Below are positions 1 through 10,897 of a stretch of DNA of 64,000 nt, in pieces. Source of the DNA: Flammula alnicola (taxonomy: Eukaryota; Basidiomycota; Agaricomycetes; Agaricales; Strophariaceae). The position numbers were made by a program, and so were the translations under genes. Where the stretch lies: positions 682,001 through 746,000 of the forward strand of contig JADNRV010000004.1 of NCBI GenBank assembly GCA_015499995.1, given 5' to 3'. Position 1 is the stretch's first letter. Every line of letters starts with the position of its first letter. The notes beneath the pieces are model-generated. The model had not been told where the DNA came from and did not search any database. It saw only the letters and a list, made by a program, of their open reading frames with translations.

Positions 1-1951
1 CCAATCGCGGTGACTTCGAGCCATGCTAATTGCCATTTCCCTCAGGTCAGCTACTTTCTGGCGTTGGAATCGGTCCAGATCCGCTTGGATCGTGGAACTA
101 GAATACTTGAGATCTTGAGCGGCAAGGTGAAGAGCGTCTTCGAGCTAAATGAAAATAAGGTCAACAACTGCAGCAAAGACATGACTCTAAAACAGACCTG
201 AGATATATTTTCTCGCGTTTTCGTGATCCCATTCCGGCGAGCCGTTTCAGGGTCTACGTCCATCATTCCATGCAGTGTATAACTTAATGCGTTCAACAGA
301 CCCATCCCAGGAGTCTTTGTTCGACGGCGTGCAGGATTAGGTCCAGGATGAGGGGGTAGATATGATGAGGTGGGTGTCACTTGTTCTGCGTGTTCTTCAC
401 CTTCACCTTCAACTTCACCTTCACCTTCAGATGTAGGAGCAACTGAAGAGGTCACTCCGTTGATCCTGCCTCTTCCCAGAGCTTCTTCTAATCGTCGCGC
501 TTCACGCTCGCTCTTCTCGAGATCTTCCAGTTGCTCTCGCTTGTTTTCAAGGGCATCCTGAGTCATCTCATACTGCACATGCTTCTGATGGCGATATGCG
601 AGCAATTTCTTGATTATTGAAGCAAATTGGGAATATTCGTGCAGAGGCTCTGCCCAGTTTTGCTCCAGGTCTTGCAACTAGAAAAGGATTGTGTTACGAC
701 AGAATATTTATAGTGTCAGACACGAATTCCTTACAAGTTTTGTCGTCGACATGTAAGTAGCGTCAACGGCTTGTCCGGTCTTCTCAATTGCTCCAGACAA
801 TTCGTCTCTTTCGTTCAGACTGAATCCGTTCAGTACAGCGCCGAGATCTGCATGGTCTTGCGAATAATCTACAGGGAACGATGAATCGACTGTGTTCCCA
901 AAAAGTAGCTTGAGGCATACCTGACCACCGTTTAACAACGCGACGCGTCACTTTCTCCATGGGTCCGCTAACGTGGTTCGCAAACTTAATAGTGAAGGCC
1001 TCTGAGTCCAAAAATCGTTGGTCAGGATGTCGCAAGGGATGGGCTGCCGAAGGATTTGGGAGGGCAGCATAGGCAGGCGAGGCATTTTGATCAGTCGGAT
1101 TATGAGAAGGTGCTTTCAATATGTTTTTGGGGAGTAAAGATAGGGGAGGAGAATTGAGCACCTCAGTCTGACAAGGAAATAAGAATGCTATTGTCATAGA
1201 GTAATGGGAGCGGAAGTAACTCACCCAGGATACCTCTCCATCAAGGAAACGATGAAAGACGTGTTCGTTTGAAAGAATGGGATGTCGCGCGAGGCGGTTC
1301 AAAAAGGTCTGTAATAGCTTTTCCTGCGGGCAATAAGAGTAGCATCTTCTTTGGCCTTGGCTTGCTTGACCGCATAGTCACCAATTGTCTGTTTGGAAGG
1401 AATAGGCGGGACGATAAGTGTAGGGTATAAACGCGATAAGTTCTCCCGCAGGCTCTCGAATTCAGAGTAGCGATGTCGGGCTTCCGTATTCTGCAAAATA
1501 TAATGAAGGAGTAAGTAAGGGTGCAAGTAGATGGTGTATGGTGCAACGTACTCCTGTTTTGATGACATATGTAATGTAAGGTGAGTTCGAATTGAGGGAA
1601 GTTTTCTGGGCATCAATAATCTATGTGGATAAGAGCAGGTATCAGAAGAAGGCCGTTGGGTGAACAAGTCGTAGCGTACCAGAATTTCGATGTCGTCTCC
1701 GTTATGCAGAACACGATCCCGTGCGCAACAGAAGTCTGTCTTGTAATTAACGTTTGATTGTCTGTGAGAACCAGGCTTGGAAATGGAGGACGATTCATGT
1801 TCGGAGATGTAGGCGACAACTGACGCGATGGGTGAGGGGGCGAAGGTGGTTCATAGAGGGCGACCTTGGAAGTAGACGATGTCTCTGAGGGGATGTGATC
1901 GCCATCTTGCTCAAATGGATTCTCTTCTTCGAAGCCGTCCAAAGCGTTCAT
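1..1951 (-). CDS. SNX41: Sorting nexin SNX41/Atg20-type (PX-BAR), 3' end cut by window
   Basis: Peripheral membrane protein of endosome-to-Golgi retrieval and selective autophagy; the PX domain binds PI3P and the BAR domain dimerises on curved membrane. The ATG at 1951 begins an acidic N-terminus. Exons run about 1951-1821, 1761-1681, 1620-1552 and from 1490 down. The PX core shows HRYSEFESLRENLSRLYPTL and VPPIPSKQ, followed by the family signature SPPLSLLPKNILKAP. The BAR part carries DPETARRNGITKTREN and, at the left edge, FQRQKVADLREMAISMA; only a few C-terminal codons are likely missing. A run of Gly-Glu/Val-Glu comes from a TCACCT-type repeat at about 388-430. The frame breaks once near 1316-1320, between ARRK and LLQTFLNRLA, where one base appears missing and no intron fits. 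Family assignment is very secure; whether SNX41 or Atg20 is the better name is less so. Confidence 0.9.
388..430. repeat. Coding microsatellite in SNX41
   Basis: Imperfect hexamer repeat of TCACCT/TCAACT units on the + strand, encoding an alternating Gly/Val-Glu stretch in the variable linker of the SNX41 BAR region. Probably length-variable between strains (inference). Confidence 0.7.
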
Positions 1952-2460
1952 TGTACAGGAATTAGTTAAGTTGAAGGGCCCGCTTGGTGTTCCAACCTGT
2001 TTATCACGATAATTCGATTTGAGGCGGTAGTCGCTGTGAACGAGGGGGCCGCTAAAGCCAAAGTTAGACTCGGACTCGTCACTCCGGAGCCCAGACCGAC
2101 AGAATATGGGACTTACATTGAGTTGTAACTGCGCAAGGGCTCGAAGCTAAGGTTACTATAGATTAATGGTACTGAATATCTGAGTACCAGGCGCTGAGCA
2201 AGATGATTAGCGGAATTAGTCTAGCTGCGCAAAGCGTTCAACTTGAATGACATCCCCCTGAAGCCATGTACGTATTTGGCTTTGTTCCATTTCAGTGGCT
2301 ATTCATATCCAACAGAGTCTGAACTTTTAGACTAAGTGATAGTAATAGTAGTACTTGGTTCGGTTGCACTGTCTTTGCACTACATCATGCAGCATGAAGA
2401 CGGTCAAGGGGAATTGGATGTGACAAAGAGTGAACAAATTCGCATGACAAGAAATAAACA
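1952..2460. other. Intergenic: SNX41 5' region and BFR2 3' flank
   Basis: About 500 bp between the SNX41 start and the BFR2 stop, both on the minus strand. It should hold the SNX41 promoter and 5'UTR. I see no further coding pattern, repeat or RNA gene. Confidence 0.5.
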
Positions 2461-4369
2461 CTACCCGAAAACCCTAAAGCCACCAACTTCTATATCTCGC
2501 TGTACTTGCGGCTCCTCAGCATTAATACCAATGTTCTCGAATCCTCTCCCTAAGAGAGAAGCAAATAATTCATCGACCTGTTCTTCATGCCAGGCTCCGG
2601 GAACAGGAACAGGAACCATGAAATTCTGAAGCTTTTCATGAACCTCGTACCTGTTTCACGTATGAGTTACAATTAAGGTGAAGAAAAGAACAAACGAACC
2701 GAAGTTTCCTGCCTTTACTGGCCTTTGTATCGACTTTCTTCTTCGCCTTCTTCTGCTTTGAAGCAACATCCAATCTTCACTTTTACTGCCGTTTCCGCGT
2801 GCATCGATTATATCTCTGAGCATTTTTTGATAGAAGTCGGTGTCATCGAAGACATCTGAATCTCGCGTGTCTTCGGTATCAACATTTTCTTCCTGCGACA
2901 TTCCTATTCGTGCTTTCTTGACTCTGGCAACTTGTGTCCTCGTTAAAAGTTTGTCGCGGTCATCCAGAGTCTCGTCTATCAGTTGGACCACAGATTTCAG
3001 ACTCTGGCCACCTTTCAAGAAGGTTCCACGATTGGATGGGAGTAAGATAGAAGGAGCAACAGCCTGTATTTTTGAGGACCACTTCGATAAAGTCTGGAGG
3101 AGGTATGGGTGAAAGCTGGACATTAAAAGTCAGCTGATGGAAGCCAGACAAACGACAATGGTGACCTACGCTTGTTCTAGAGCTGCGATGTCTTCAGTGG
3201 CGGAGATAAACGCTTCGGAATATCCTTCAATTGATGTCTCTGTGTCTAACTTTCTTCGTTTTCGTGGAGGTGGCTGTATAACATCATTGGTGGATAAAAG
3301 GGTCTGCCGCAGAGTGTGATTACTCTCTAGTTGAATATGCCATAGCGAAACAGAACACTCACCTCTTGTAGTTGAGATAACTCGTCCGTCAACATGAAAG
3401 CCTCATTCAGACACTTTGAAATTGCGTCTCGGCAGTCTGATATTTCCAGGTACTCCTTCATTTGGGATGGCTATTGATACTATTGGTAAGTCGAAGCTTC
3501 ACCAAGCAAACATGCAACTCACCGGTGGGAGTCTATTGCTGAAATGACACATTTTTGAAGTTGTATTCGGGTACCGAGTATTGTATCCCATAAAGCCTAG
3601 AGGGCATGAAATTAGTTCAGTTGGTCATAAAAAAGAGAGTTAAGACCAACGCACAATTTGTTTCTTCACTGCCTGTCCCTTTTTCATATCATCCTCCCGC
3701 GTCTTCTTCAGAGACGAGGTTACATCCTCCGTATGCCCTTCTTGAAGTTTGTTTGAGGGTTGCTTCTCAGGGACGTCTTCGTCATCTTCGGAACCATCTC
3801 CACCCTCTTCACTGTCCGACGGTGCTCGCCCGTTGGATAATTGTTCGCTTCCTTCTCGATACGGAGTCTCCGTAGGTCGAGTTTGTGAATCCATGTCCTC
3901 CTCTTCGCCTTCCACGTTCCCAAAATCTTCGGGGTCTTCTTCATTATTTTCATCACTGAGATCGTCATCTGTATCTTCCAGTAGTTGTTTCCGCGATATT
4001 CGAACGCCTTCATATTTTGCATCCGCCACGCTAGGAAATCGATTTCTGATGGAGCTTGGACTGGCAAGGGGTGAGAATGAGGACGAATGAGAGTGATACA
4101 TACATACCCTACTTCAAAGTAGTGCTCCCTCGTTGCACCGGTATCTAAATGCATTCCGTCGTCTCCGCCACGAGATTGCAAATCCTCGGGGTCATAATCT
4201 GAGCAATATTCAGTATGTCTGACGTTTTGGATATACGGTGACATACCGACTGGAGCTGCTTCTTCAAGCTGAGCGATTTGCTCTGCTAGCGACAGACCTG
4301 AATACGCGCGTCCGGTAAGAAGGGTTGAAGAACGGAGGATGTAGACAAATTCATACGGTCTGTAGGCAT
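2461..4369 (-). CDS. BFR2: BFR2/AATF-type ribosome-biogenesis protein
   Basis: Nucleolar protein of small-subunit processome assembly (AATF/Che-1 in animals, Bfr2 in yeast). Order of parts: [11 protein letters not shown] and VDYDPED near the N-terminus, a long acidic stretch ([20 protein letters not shown]), the AATF core with [15 protein letters not shown], and the C-terminal TRAUB region with [34 protein letters not shown] and [14 protein letters not shown]. It ends at the TAG 2463-2461. About seven introns. Two oddities: near 2755-2761 the frame jumps from DWMLLQ to [12 protein letters not shown], as if one A were missing from an A-run; and the first exon has no ATG in frame with SLAEQ (the ATGs at 4369 and 4354 are in another frame). 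The start is therefore provisional. Confidence 0.87.
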
Positions 4370-4862
4370 GAGATATGCTCGTGTCAGGTCTTTTCTTTTC
4401 TTTTCTTTATAAACGTTGCGATTAATATCACGAGATGCAGAGGATGACCTTCAGTGTCAATGGTGAAGATGAAAGGAGTCGAGTTACGGAGACATCATTG
4501 CTCTTCAAAAAATATTCCCTGGGCAGATCTGCGTCCTTGTTATTCGTTACGGACCGATGCCAAACAACGACGAAATGCTTTCGCTGGTAAGTAACTCAAC
4601 CACTTCTGGCAAATTCAGCAACTTGTAAAACGCTACGAGATGTTTAAACTTTATCCCAAGATATATGTACTAAAGGTATGAGTGATATCTACCAGTATTA
4701 AACTAGAACTATCTAGTGCAAATAAGTAATAGCAGTGCTGTGCGACGTATCCAACCAACCATCTTCGATGACATAGAAGAGGTTCTTGGAAAGCCAGTTT
4801 CGAGTATAAATTCAACTAGATAACTAGAGGCCACCAAATTCCCTGAAACATGACCAGCGGAT
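4370..4862. other. Intergenic: BFR2 5' region and zinc-finger gene 3' flank
   Basis: About 490 bp. It contains a TTTTC-rich tract near 4389-4407 just upstream of BFR2 (pyrimidine-rich on the plus strand). A missing BFR2 first exon could lie here, but none could be fixed. Otherwise nothing recognised. Confidence 0.4.
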
Positions 4863-6225
4863 TTATGCCTCTTGATTGGCCGCTTTTGGCGCTTGCCTTG
4901 ATGTGCTCACTGCCTGCGAATGAGTTCTCGGCGAGGGAGGCTCTTTTGGGTCTTCAAGTTGGTGAATTCGGACAAAATTATCGTAGAGAATGGAGCCTTC
5001 TGGTGTTTGGTGGCCGCTCGTTTGGGGATCGAATAAATCTTGCGGGCGGGCGACGTCAAGTAGGGGTCCCTTGCCACGGATGACGCATTCCAACTCGGCG
5101 TTGTCTGGCAGGTAATTTCCGCGCTCATCCAGCTGTTTCGGCAAATCGTCGAAGATAAATATGGCTGTCTCCCGCACGGCAACCTCCTCAGGCTTGGTAT
5201 CAGCAAACTTCAGTCTCGGTCGTTTTCTCGGCGATGTGAGGGGCGAGTGGGTCGTATTCAGGTCGTCTGCTTTCTCCGGTGTTTTCGCGGGTCTTCCTCT
5301 TGCCCTTCCGTTCACGAGTGGGAGGATACCTGAGCCTGGAGCAACTCGAGTCGGGATAGGCGGAACTTCTTTCGACAGTGGGTAAAATGGTTGCCAAGTG
5401 GGTAAAAGCAGGTCGGAAGGCAAAACCACTTCCTTATTCACAAGGTCCAGATGCGACTCAGCAAAATGGCTCTCCAAGAGCGCAGGTCGGGAGAAGCTAA
5501 GTGAATTACATCCTTAGAAGGAAGTGAAATTTTAGGCATATTTTGTTTGGCAGTGAAATGAATTACATACCTTGAACTGGACAATAGAGCTGCACACGAT
5601 TCAAGTGCGATTGTTGAATGTGGTTGGCAAGGTCCTTGTACGAAGCAATAGAGAGCCCTGAAGGAATGTTACATCGGGGTAAGCGACACACGAATGCATT
5701 TTCAGCCTTAAAATATGAATATCATAGTCAGTGCTTTTTTTTACAGAGAAAGGCACTCTAAATACCTTGCTTAGTTGACAGTGATGAAGGAGATGCTGTT
5801 AGAAATCATTGCGTTAGGTTCCTCTCATGATCGAGTTAAGAAAGTAGAATGTAGACAATATTTGGGCGAGTCGTCGGTCATAGGGTCAAATAGAGCAATG
5901 TGGGAATTTGGGTGAAATCCGGTGGAATCTGGGTATTTCATCTGGCTGTGAAACAGTGTACTGGAAGCTGATCCTTGTCCCAGCATCATAGCATTACAAT
6001 ATTCATTGTATTAGGTATGCCGAAAAAGAAAAGAAAAATAAGAGGAGAGCAAGAAACAATACATACCTGGAGATATGCATTCCAGCTGTTCAGGACAATC
6101 CTGCACTGTACAGGCTTTTGAAGACTTGCCACATTCCATTCACAATTCCAGCCTGCAGGTTTTATGACATCTTTTGCAATGTCCAGGATACTATCTTCCT
6201 GTAGCTTGACAACTGATGTACGCAT
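4863..6225 (-). CDS. C2H2 zinc-finger protein with AT-hook-like segment
   Basis: Putative nuclear DNA-binding protein. Exons from the 5' end: to 6067, 5795-5766, 5706-5571, 5512-4863, ending TAA. Three finger-like units follow one another: an atypical one ending HLLHHC (split by a 271-nt intron, long for this window), CRLPRCNIPSGLSIASYKDL then NHIQQSH (C-x4-C-x15-H-x4-H), and CPVQGCNSLSFSRPALLESH then FAESH. The large last exon has a basic GRARGRPAKTPEK stretch resembling an AT-hook and SPRKRPRLKFAD, a likely nuclear localisation signal. The open frame extends upstream to 6333 but only with GTG; 6225 is its first ATG, so an upstream exon is possible. No specific target can be named. Confidence 0.72.
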
Positions 6226-6936
6226 AGCATACTCCACAATGTCAGAGTTTTCGCAATGCAATGAGCAATGGGTAAATATTTCAGTGCGCCAACAAGAATT
6301 GAATCGTGGGCGGCACGTAAAGTCGGAATCCACTAAGGAGTTTGGTTATAACAGACTGTGAATGGGATGTTGCGGGTTCGGGTGTTTGAGCGAGGGAGGC
6401 TGATCCCAGGTGAAGGAGAAACTTCAGAACAAAGGTTGGGTGGTGTGGAGCCATCCGAAGGGCGAAAATTTTCCTCTTTTGGACTTCACCCTGACTTCCA
6501 TACCAGATACTTACTTAGACATGACCCGTGCTTCGCATGGGCTAATATGTTATTCTTGGTTTTCAGTGTAGAATTTGATACTGGAAAGCTCTAATCTTTA
6601 TGAAGACCCAAGAGAGAGAGAGAAAGTGAACAAAAAAATTAACTTGTAAAGTAGTAAGCAAGACAAGTATACATTGAACGTTGACCCTCAAGTCAAAATA
6701 TCTAAAGACTAAGAGGAGAGGATGACTGTAAGCATTTTTTGTCTGTGGGTTGTGAGTAAAGTTAGATCACTTGGAAAAATTAGGCTACCTTTGGAGAGGA
6801 GCACCTCCAAAATGAAATCTTATTTAATCTTGGGAAAGCCAGTCGCCATCCAAGTGGGATGTGCTTTCAGACACAACGACAGGGAGGCAGTATCTCTCGT
6901 CATGTCGACAGGCGCAAAAGGCGCAAGCCTGGAAAA
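6226..6936. other. Intergenic between zinc-finger gene and VMS1 3' end
   Basis: About 600-700 bp holding the probable promoter or first exon of the zinc-finger gene and the VMS1 3' flank. A short AG-repeat occurs at about 6611-6623. No independent gene is supported. Confidence 0.4.
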
Positions 6937-9120
6937 TCAGCCGCCTCCCAATGCTTTCATACGAGCTTCTGCGGCTCGTGCCCTCCTTTCCCTTTCGACC
7001 TTAGCCCTCATTTCAGATGTTAGACCGGCAACACCCTCTGCAGCGCCAGAACCACCGCCGAGCTTCCGTGAAGTCGGATTTGGCAGAGGTATGTCCCTGA
7101 CTTTAGGTTGAACCACCACAGGCGGAGTCTTTGGTCGTTCCTTCTCCTTCTCCCGCTCGCGTGCTTCACGTTCCTTAACACGTCCTTCAGACCCTTGCGC
7201 CGGACCTTCTTCTTCTCCTCGCGCTCTTCCTCCATCTCCTGACTTAAGGCGCTCGGAACGCGCGCTGCTCCAAGCCAGTCCCACCAGTCGGGATACGTGC
7301 TGCGCATCGTCGGAAAATGTCGCGAATGGGTTTGGTTCGAGCTAAATCGTAGGCGACGCGGCGGGATCCTGTCGGTCGTGGATGAGTCCCATCAGAAGCA
7401 TCAGAATTTTGTTCCTCGTCGTCGTCGTCCGCCTCGCCTATTTTTGCGGAAGGAACTGGGATAGTAGGATCTGCGCGAGCTTCCTCGAGCAGGAATCGAA
7501 CTATATCTTCATGGCCGTTTTGAACGGCTAGCTGTAATATCGTAGCCCTCCGTTCTCCGGTCCATTCAGGGATTTGGGCATCTATTCCACCCAAAGTCCC
7601 TTTCTCTCGCTCCAGGAAAGCTTTTAGGGGCTCCAGCCGATTTTTGTTGACCATCTCCAGAAGGCGACTCCATTTTTCTCGGAGTACTTCTTCTTCCTTG
7701 GAGAGTTTAGGCTGCTTTGGCTTCTCCTTCTCTGGCTCTGGTTGGACAATAGTTGGCGCTACTTTTGGCTTTGGTAGAGAAGCTAAATAGGCTTCGTCCT
7801 GGGCATGGAGTTCCTCTTCTGTGAAATGAGAGATTTTGGGATGGACTAGCTCAGCGAGGCATCGTGACAACTCAGATTGCGTCTGTCAGGGAGGAAGCTG
7901 TATGAGAAGTAAGAACGGCGACGTTAAGCGTAAACCCTTACAGGACGACGTGTTGGGAATGGGAAGGTGCGCAATCGTTCATCATTCTTGGCGAATGGCG
8001 CGCTTTCGTAGTCGTAAAATATCTTGCGGTTAGACGTACTTGCGCGAATCCAGATTCGTTCGCAGCCTGCAATATCATCTGCCCATTCTTGCAATAAACC
8101 TCGGATATCCTTTCATTTTAGTGAGTTTATTTCGATTAGATAACAGATGCAAAAACCTACATCACGTAAAGCCTGTTCACCGTAACGTCGAAGTTGCGCT
8201 CCGGCACTCTTCGCTGGACCTTTCGCGCTATCGTTCGTTGATTGAGACCCACCTTGCTTTCGTCGAGCTGATGAATGGGTCAGCGATTGGAAGAACCAGA
8301 TGTCATGTGTCTACGTACTTGTGTACCGATGGAATGTTTTGTGTAGAAGCACTTCGGTCTCAGGTTTGGCTTTTTTCGGCTTCCTTTTCTTCGCCTCCTC
8401 GTCGTCCTCAAAATCGTCATCCTGCGGCCGACTGACTCTGATCACGGCCCCGGCGAAATGTCCTCCGGCAACCATAAACATCGCCCAAGACCGTCCTTCA
8501 GGTACAGTCGATTGTATCCTTCGTATTTCATGAAGATATGTATCTGGCTCGGTCCGTAGAGGCAGAACCGCTCTGTAAATGCCGATCTGGGTCGACGGAG
8601 GAGAATGAAACCAAGTGAGAGCTGTTACTGGTGCATTCTTCGACGAAGATTCTGGCGAAGACGACCTCGTTGTCAGTCGTTTCGTTTTGTTTAAGAGAGT
8701 GTTCACTGCATCAGAATCGTCATCAGAGTCGTCTGACGATGCTGATCCTGATAATGAATCCTCGAGACCTGAAGAATCGAGATGTAGTTTGTACCAACGA
8801 ATAAATCAACATAGGACTATTGATAACATACCATCTACAAGCTGAGAGAATGCTATTTCAGAGACTGTTTTCCCTCCATTCAGTCTTGTCTTGACGTTAT
8901 ATCGATGCCAATCGGACCGAAAATGGGCACGTTGTTCGTCAACATCGAGAAATACTATTCCCTGACAAATAGCGCATGCTCGAGGACCAGTTTTCGAGAC
9001 AGCAACGGCAGGTTCTGGAGTCGAAGCCCGTGGGTGTTCCCTGTTAACGAGATTCCGGGGTGTTAACGATTCCAGAAGTTCAGGCGGAAGAGAGAAGATG
9101 TGGTAGTGGGAAGTTTGCAT
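6937..9120 (-). CDS. VMS1: Vms1/ANKZF1 peptidyl-tRNA hydrolase of ribosome quality control
   Basis: Releases nascent chains from stalled 60S-peptidyl-tRNA complexes and binds Cdc48. The ATG at 9120 opens a C2H2-type finger (CAICQGIVFLDVDEQRAHF, then SDWHRYNVK). The VLRF1 (eRF1-like) domain follows, with WAMFMVAGGHFAGAVIRV, then RRKQGGSQSTND and KSAGAQLRRYGEQAL; the GGSQ segment holds the Gln needed for cleavage in this family. Next come ANK-like repeats (ATILQLAVQNGHEDIVRFLL), a Lys/Glu-rich coiled coil and a C-terminal Arg-rich helix resembling the VIM motif that binds Cdc48. Exons are separated by four introns. Two one-base frame breaks lie in the last exon, near 7307-7312 (before RSTYPDWWDW) and 7181-7184 (before RVKEREAREREK). 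It is head-to-head with PMM. Confidence 0.92.
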
Positions 9121-9445
9121 ATTGGTTGTATAGGTTATGTAGTTGGATTGCCAATGTCTACTTCGAAGGTTAGACTGGAGGCTTAAGTATGCCGAATGTT
9201 GGGGAAATGCAAGGAGAAACGCGGGCCCGACGCGTGAAGATGACTTGCACTGGCAGATGAATTTCGTCGGAAGTGCTGACTCGATTACAACTCAAGAAAG
9301 CGGTGCAATGCCCGATCGCCTAGCGGAGATTACCGAAATTCGAGCACGTCCTGATTTGGGCATTAGGCAACGGCCATGAATGTCCTTTGGTCGGTAACCT
9401 GTCTACAACCTCCACGTCTTTTCTAGTTCTTATTTACGCGTCCAA
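9121..9445. promoter_or_regulatory. Bidirectional promoter VMS1 / PMM
   Basis: The 325-bp gap between two divergent start codons. It carries two ACGCGT palindromes (9230-9235 and 9436-9441), the second ending only 4 bp before the PMM ATG. ACGCGT is the core of the MCB box bound by MBF in yeasts; a role here is inference. Confidence 0.4.
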
Positions 9446-10537
9446 ATGGTTTCTGCAGCTTTTGCCGACAGGCCCCTTAAGAAGCTTTGCTTGTTCGATG
9501 TTGATGGAACGCTGTCGCTTGCGCGCCAGGTACTTATGCACAACTCCTATTGTCCTGGCTCTTCTCAAGGATTTGAATGGGCTTCGTAGGCCGCATCGCC
9601 AGAGATGATCGAGACTTTGCGCGCCCTGCGAAAAAAGCTTGCAATTGGATTTGTTGGAGGTTCTGATCTGGGCAAGATCACTGAACAACTTCAGACCGGC
9701 GATACAAACGGTACGATCGTGACATTTCTTCGGAGAGCATATGAGCCATCTCATACCCACTAGTCCTTGACGAATTCGATTACGCATTTGCTGAGAATGG
9801 GTTGACGGCCTTCAAGCTTGGGAAACCTCTACCAAACCAATCCTTCATCAATTTCTTGGGCGAAGAGCGCTACAAACCGCTGGTCAACTTCGTTCTCCAT
9901 TACATCGCTGATCTCGACATTCCAATCAAGCGGTATAGGTCCATACACGCGTTATATACCACATGCTAAAGAAATATCTGCAGTGGTACCTTCGTGGAAT
10001 TCCGCAAAGGGATGGTCAACGTCAGCCCACTGGGCCGCAATGCAACGTGTGTTTTTCATTTCATATATATAAGAAAACTATTCAATATTCTTCAGCATAC
10101 AAGAACGCAACGAGTTTGAAGTCCTCGACCTTGTAGGGTGTTACCCATGTTCCTTTCTATCTATCTATTAATCACTTCATCTAGAAAAACGGTTACAGGG
10201 CGGGACTTATCCAGGCTCTGAAGGAAAAGTTCCCTGATTATCCCTTGACATACTCAATTGGGGGTAAAATCTCCTTCGACGTATTCCCGAATGGTTGGGA
10301 CAAGACTTATGCTCTGGGCATCGTAGAGGATGAGAATTTCGAAGAAATCCACTTCTTTGGCGATAAAACATACAAGGTAAGCGACTGTTTCGTTTTGATA
10401 ACCTCTCCTTGCAATTAAACTTTGTAAAGGGCGGAAACGATTACGAAATCTATAGCGACCCTCGAACAATCGGCCACAGTGTGAAGAGTCCAGCAGATAC
10501 TATACGAATTCTGAAGGAATTGTTCCTTCAAGATTAG
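9446..10537 (+). CDS. SEC53: Phosphomannomutase
   Basis: Cytosolic HAD-superfamily enzyme converting mannose-6-phosphate to mannose-1-phosphate for GDP-mannose, used in glycosylation and GPI anchors. The ATG at 9446 gives [17 protein letters not shown], then the catalytic [11 protein letters not shown] motif. [30 protein letters not shown] and [16 protein letters not shown] are typical of eukaryotic PMM, the last belonging to the Mg-binding core near the C-terminus. It ends at TAG 10535-10537. Introns fall after SLARQ, within TGDTNV, before GTFVEF, after RNA, within DLVGAG and after KTYK. All exons join in frame, so the gene looks intact, unlike its two neighbours. Confidence 0.95.
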
Positions 10538-10897
10538 ATCGAGTTTGCAGAGCTTTCCACTGCCTGGGACACTTGTAGGAGTAGTTGATCCAATAGATTT
10601 GACTAGGAATTAATCGGATGCCCTCTTGGATTTTCTGAAGCAACGAAAGGATGGCATTTTGCTAACGAAATTCCTGCATTATATGGCATACACTGTTTGG
10701 TAGAATTTCAGGGGCTTAGAGCCACCAGTAGGACAAACTGGCCCAAACACTGCATGTCATTTATGCGTGACAAGTCAATTTATTGCTTCTACCCTCACTC
10801 ACAGTAAACCCGCAGTCAGCTAAACCCGAATACCTCTAACTCTTTCAAGAACTTTGGAATCTGGCAAAAGATCCTCTGATTACCTGGAGCTAATATT
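10538..10897. promoter_or_regulatory. Intergenic PMM-POL3, presumed POL3 promoter
   Basis: 360 bp between the PMM stop and the POL3 ATG, both on plus. No ACGCGT box, TATA or repeat stands out. It must hold the PMM terminator and POL3 promoter. Confidence 0.4.

Noticed and set aside
1700..1765. A 32-nt intron in SNX41 ending at ATTACAAG
   Set aside because: A 59-nt intron (1820-1762) also keeps the frame, has normal size and retains the conserved VNYKTDFCCARD stretch.
4270..4320. A 29-nt intron in the BFR2 first exon (GTCTGTCGC...CGCTCAG) that would restore a frame from ATG 4369
   Set aside because: Far too short for a spliceosomal intron, and it would delete SLAEQIAQ, a conserved part of the family.
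6225..6333. Start of the zinc-finger protein at 6333
   Set aside because: The codon there is GTG, not ATG, and a splice acceptor-like CCTTAG ends just before it, suggesting an upstream exon instead.
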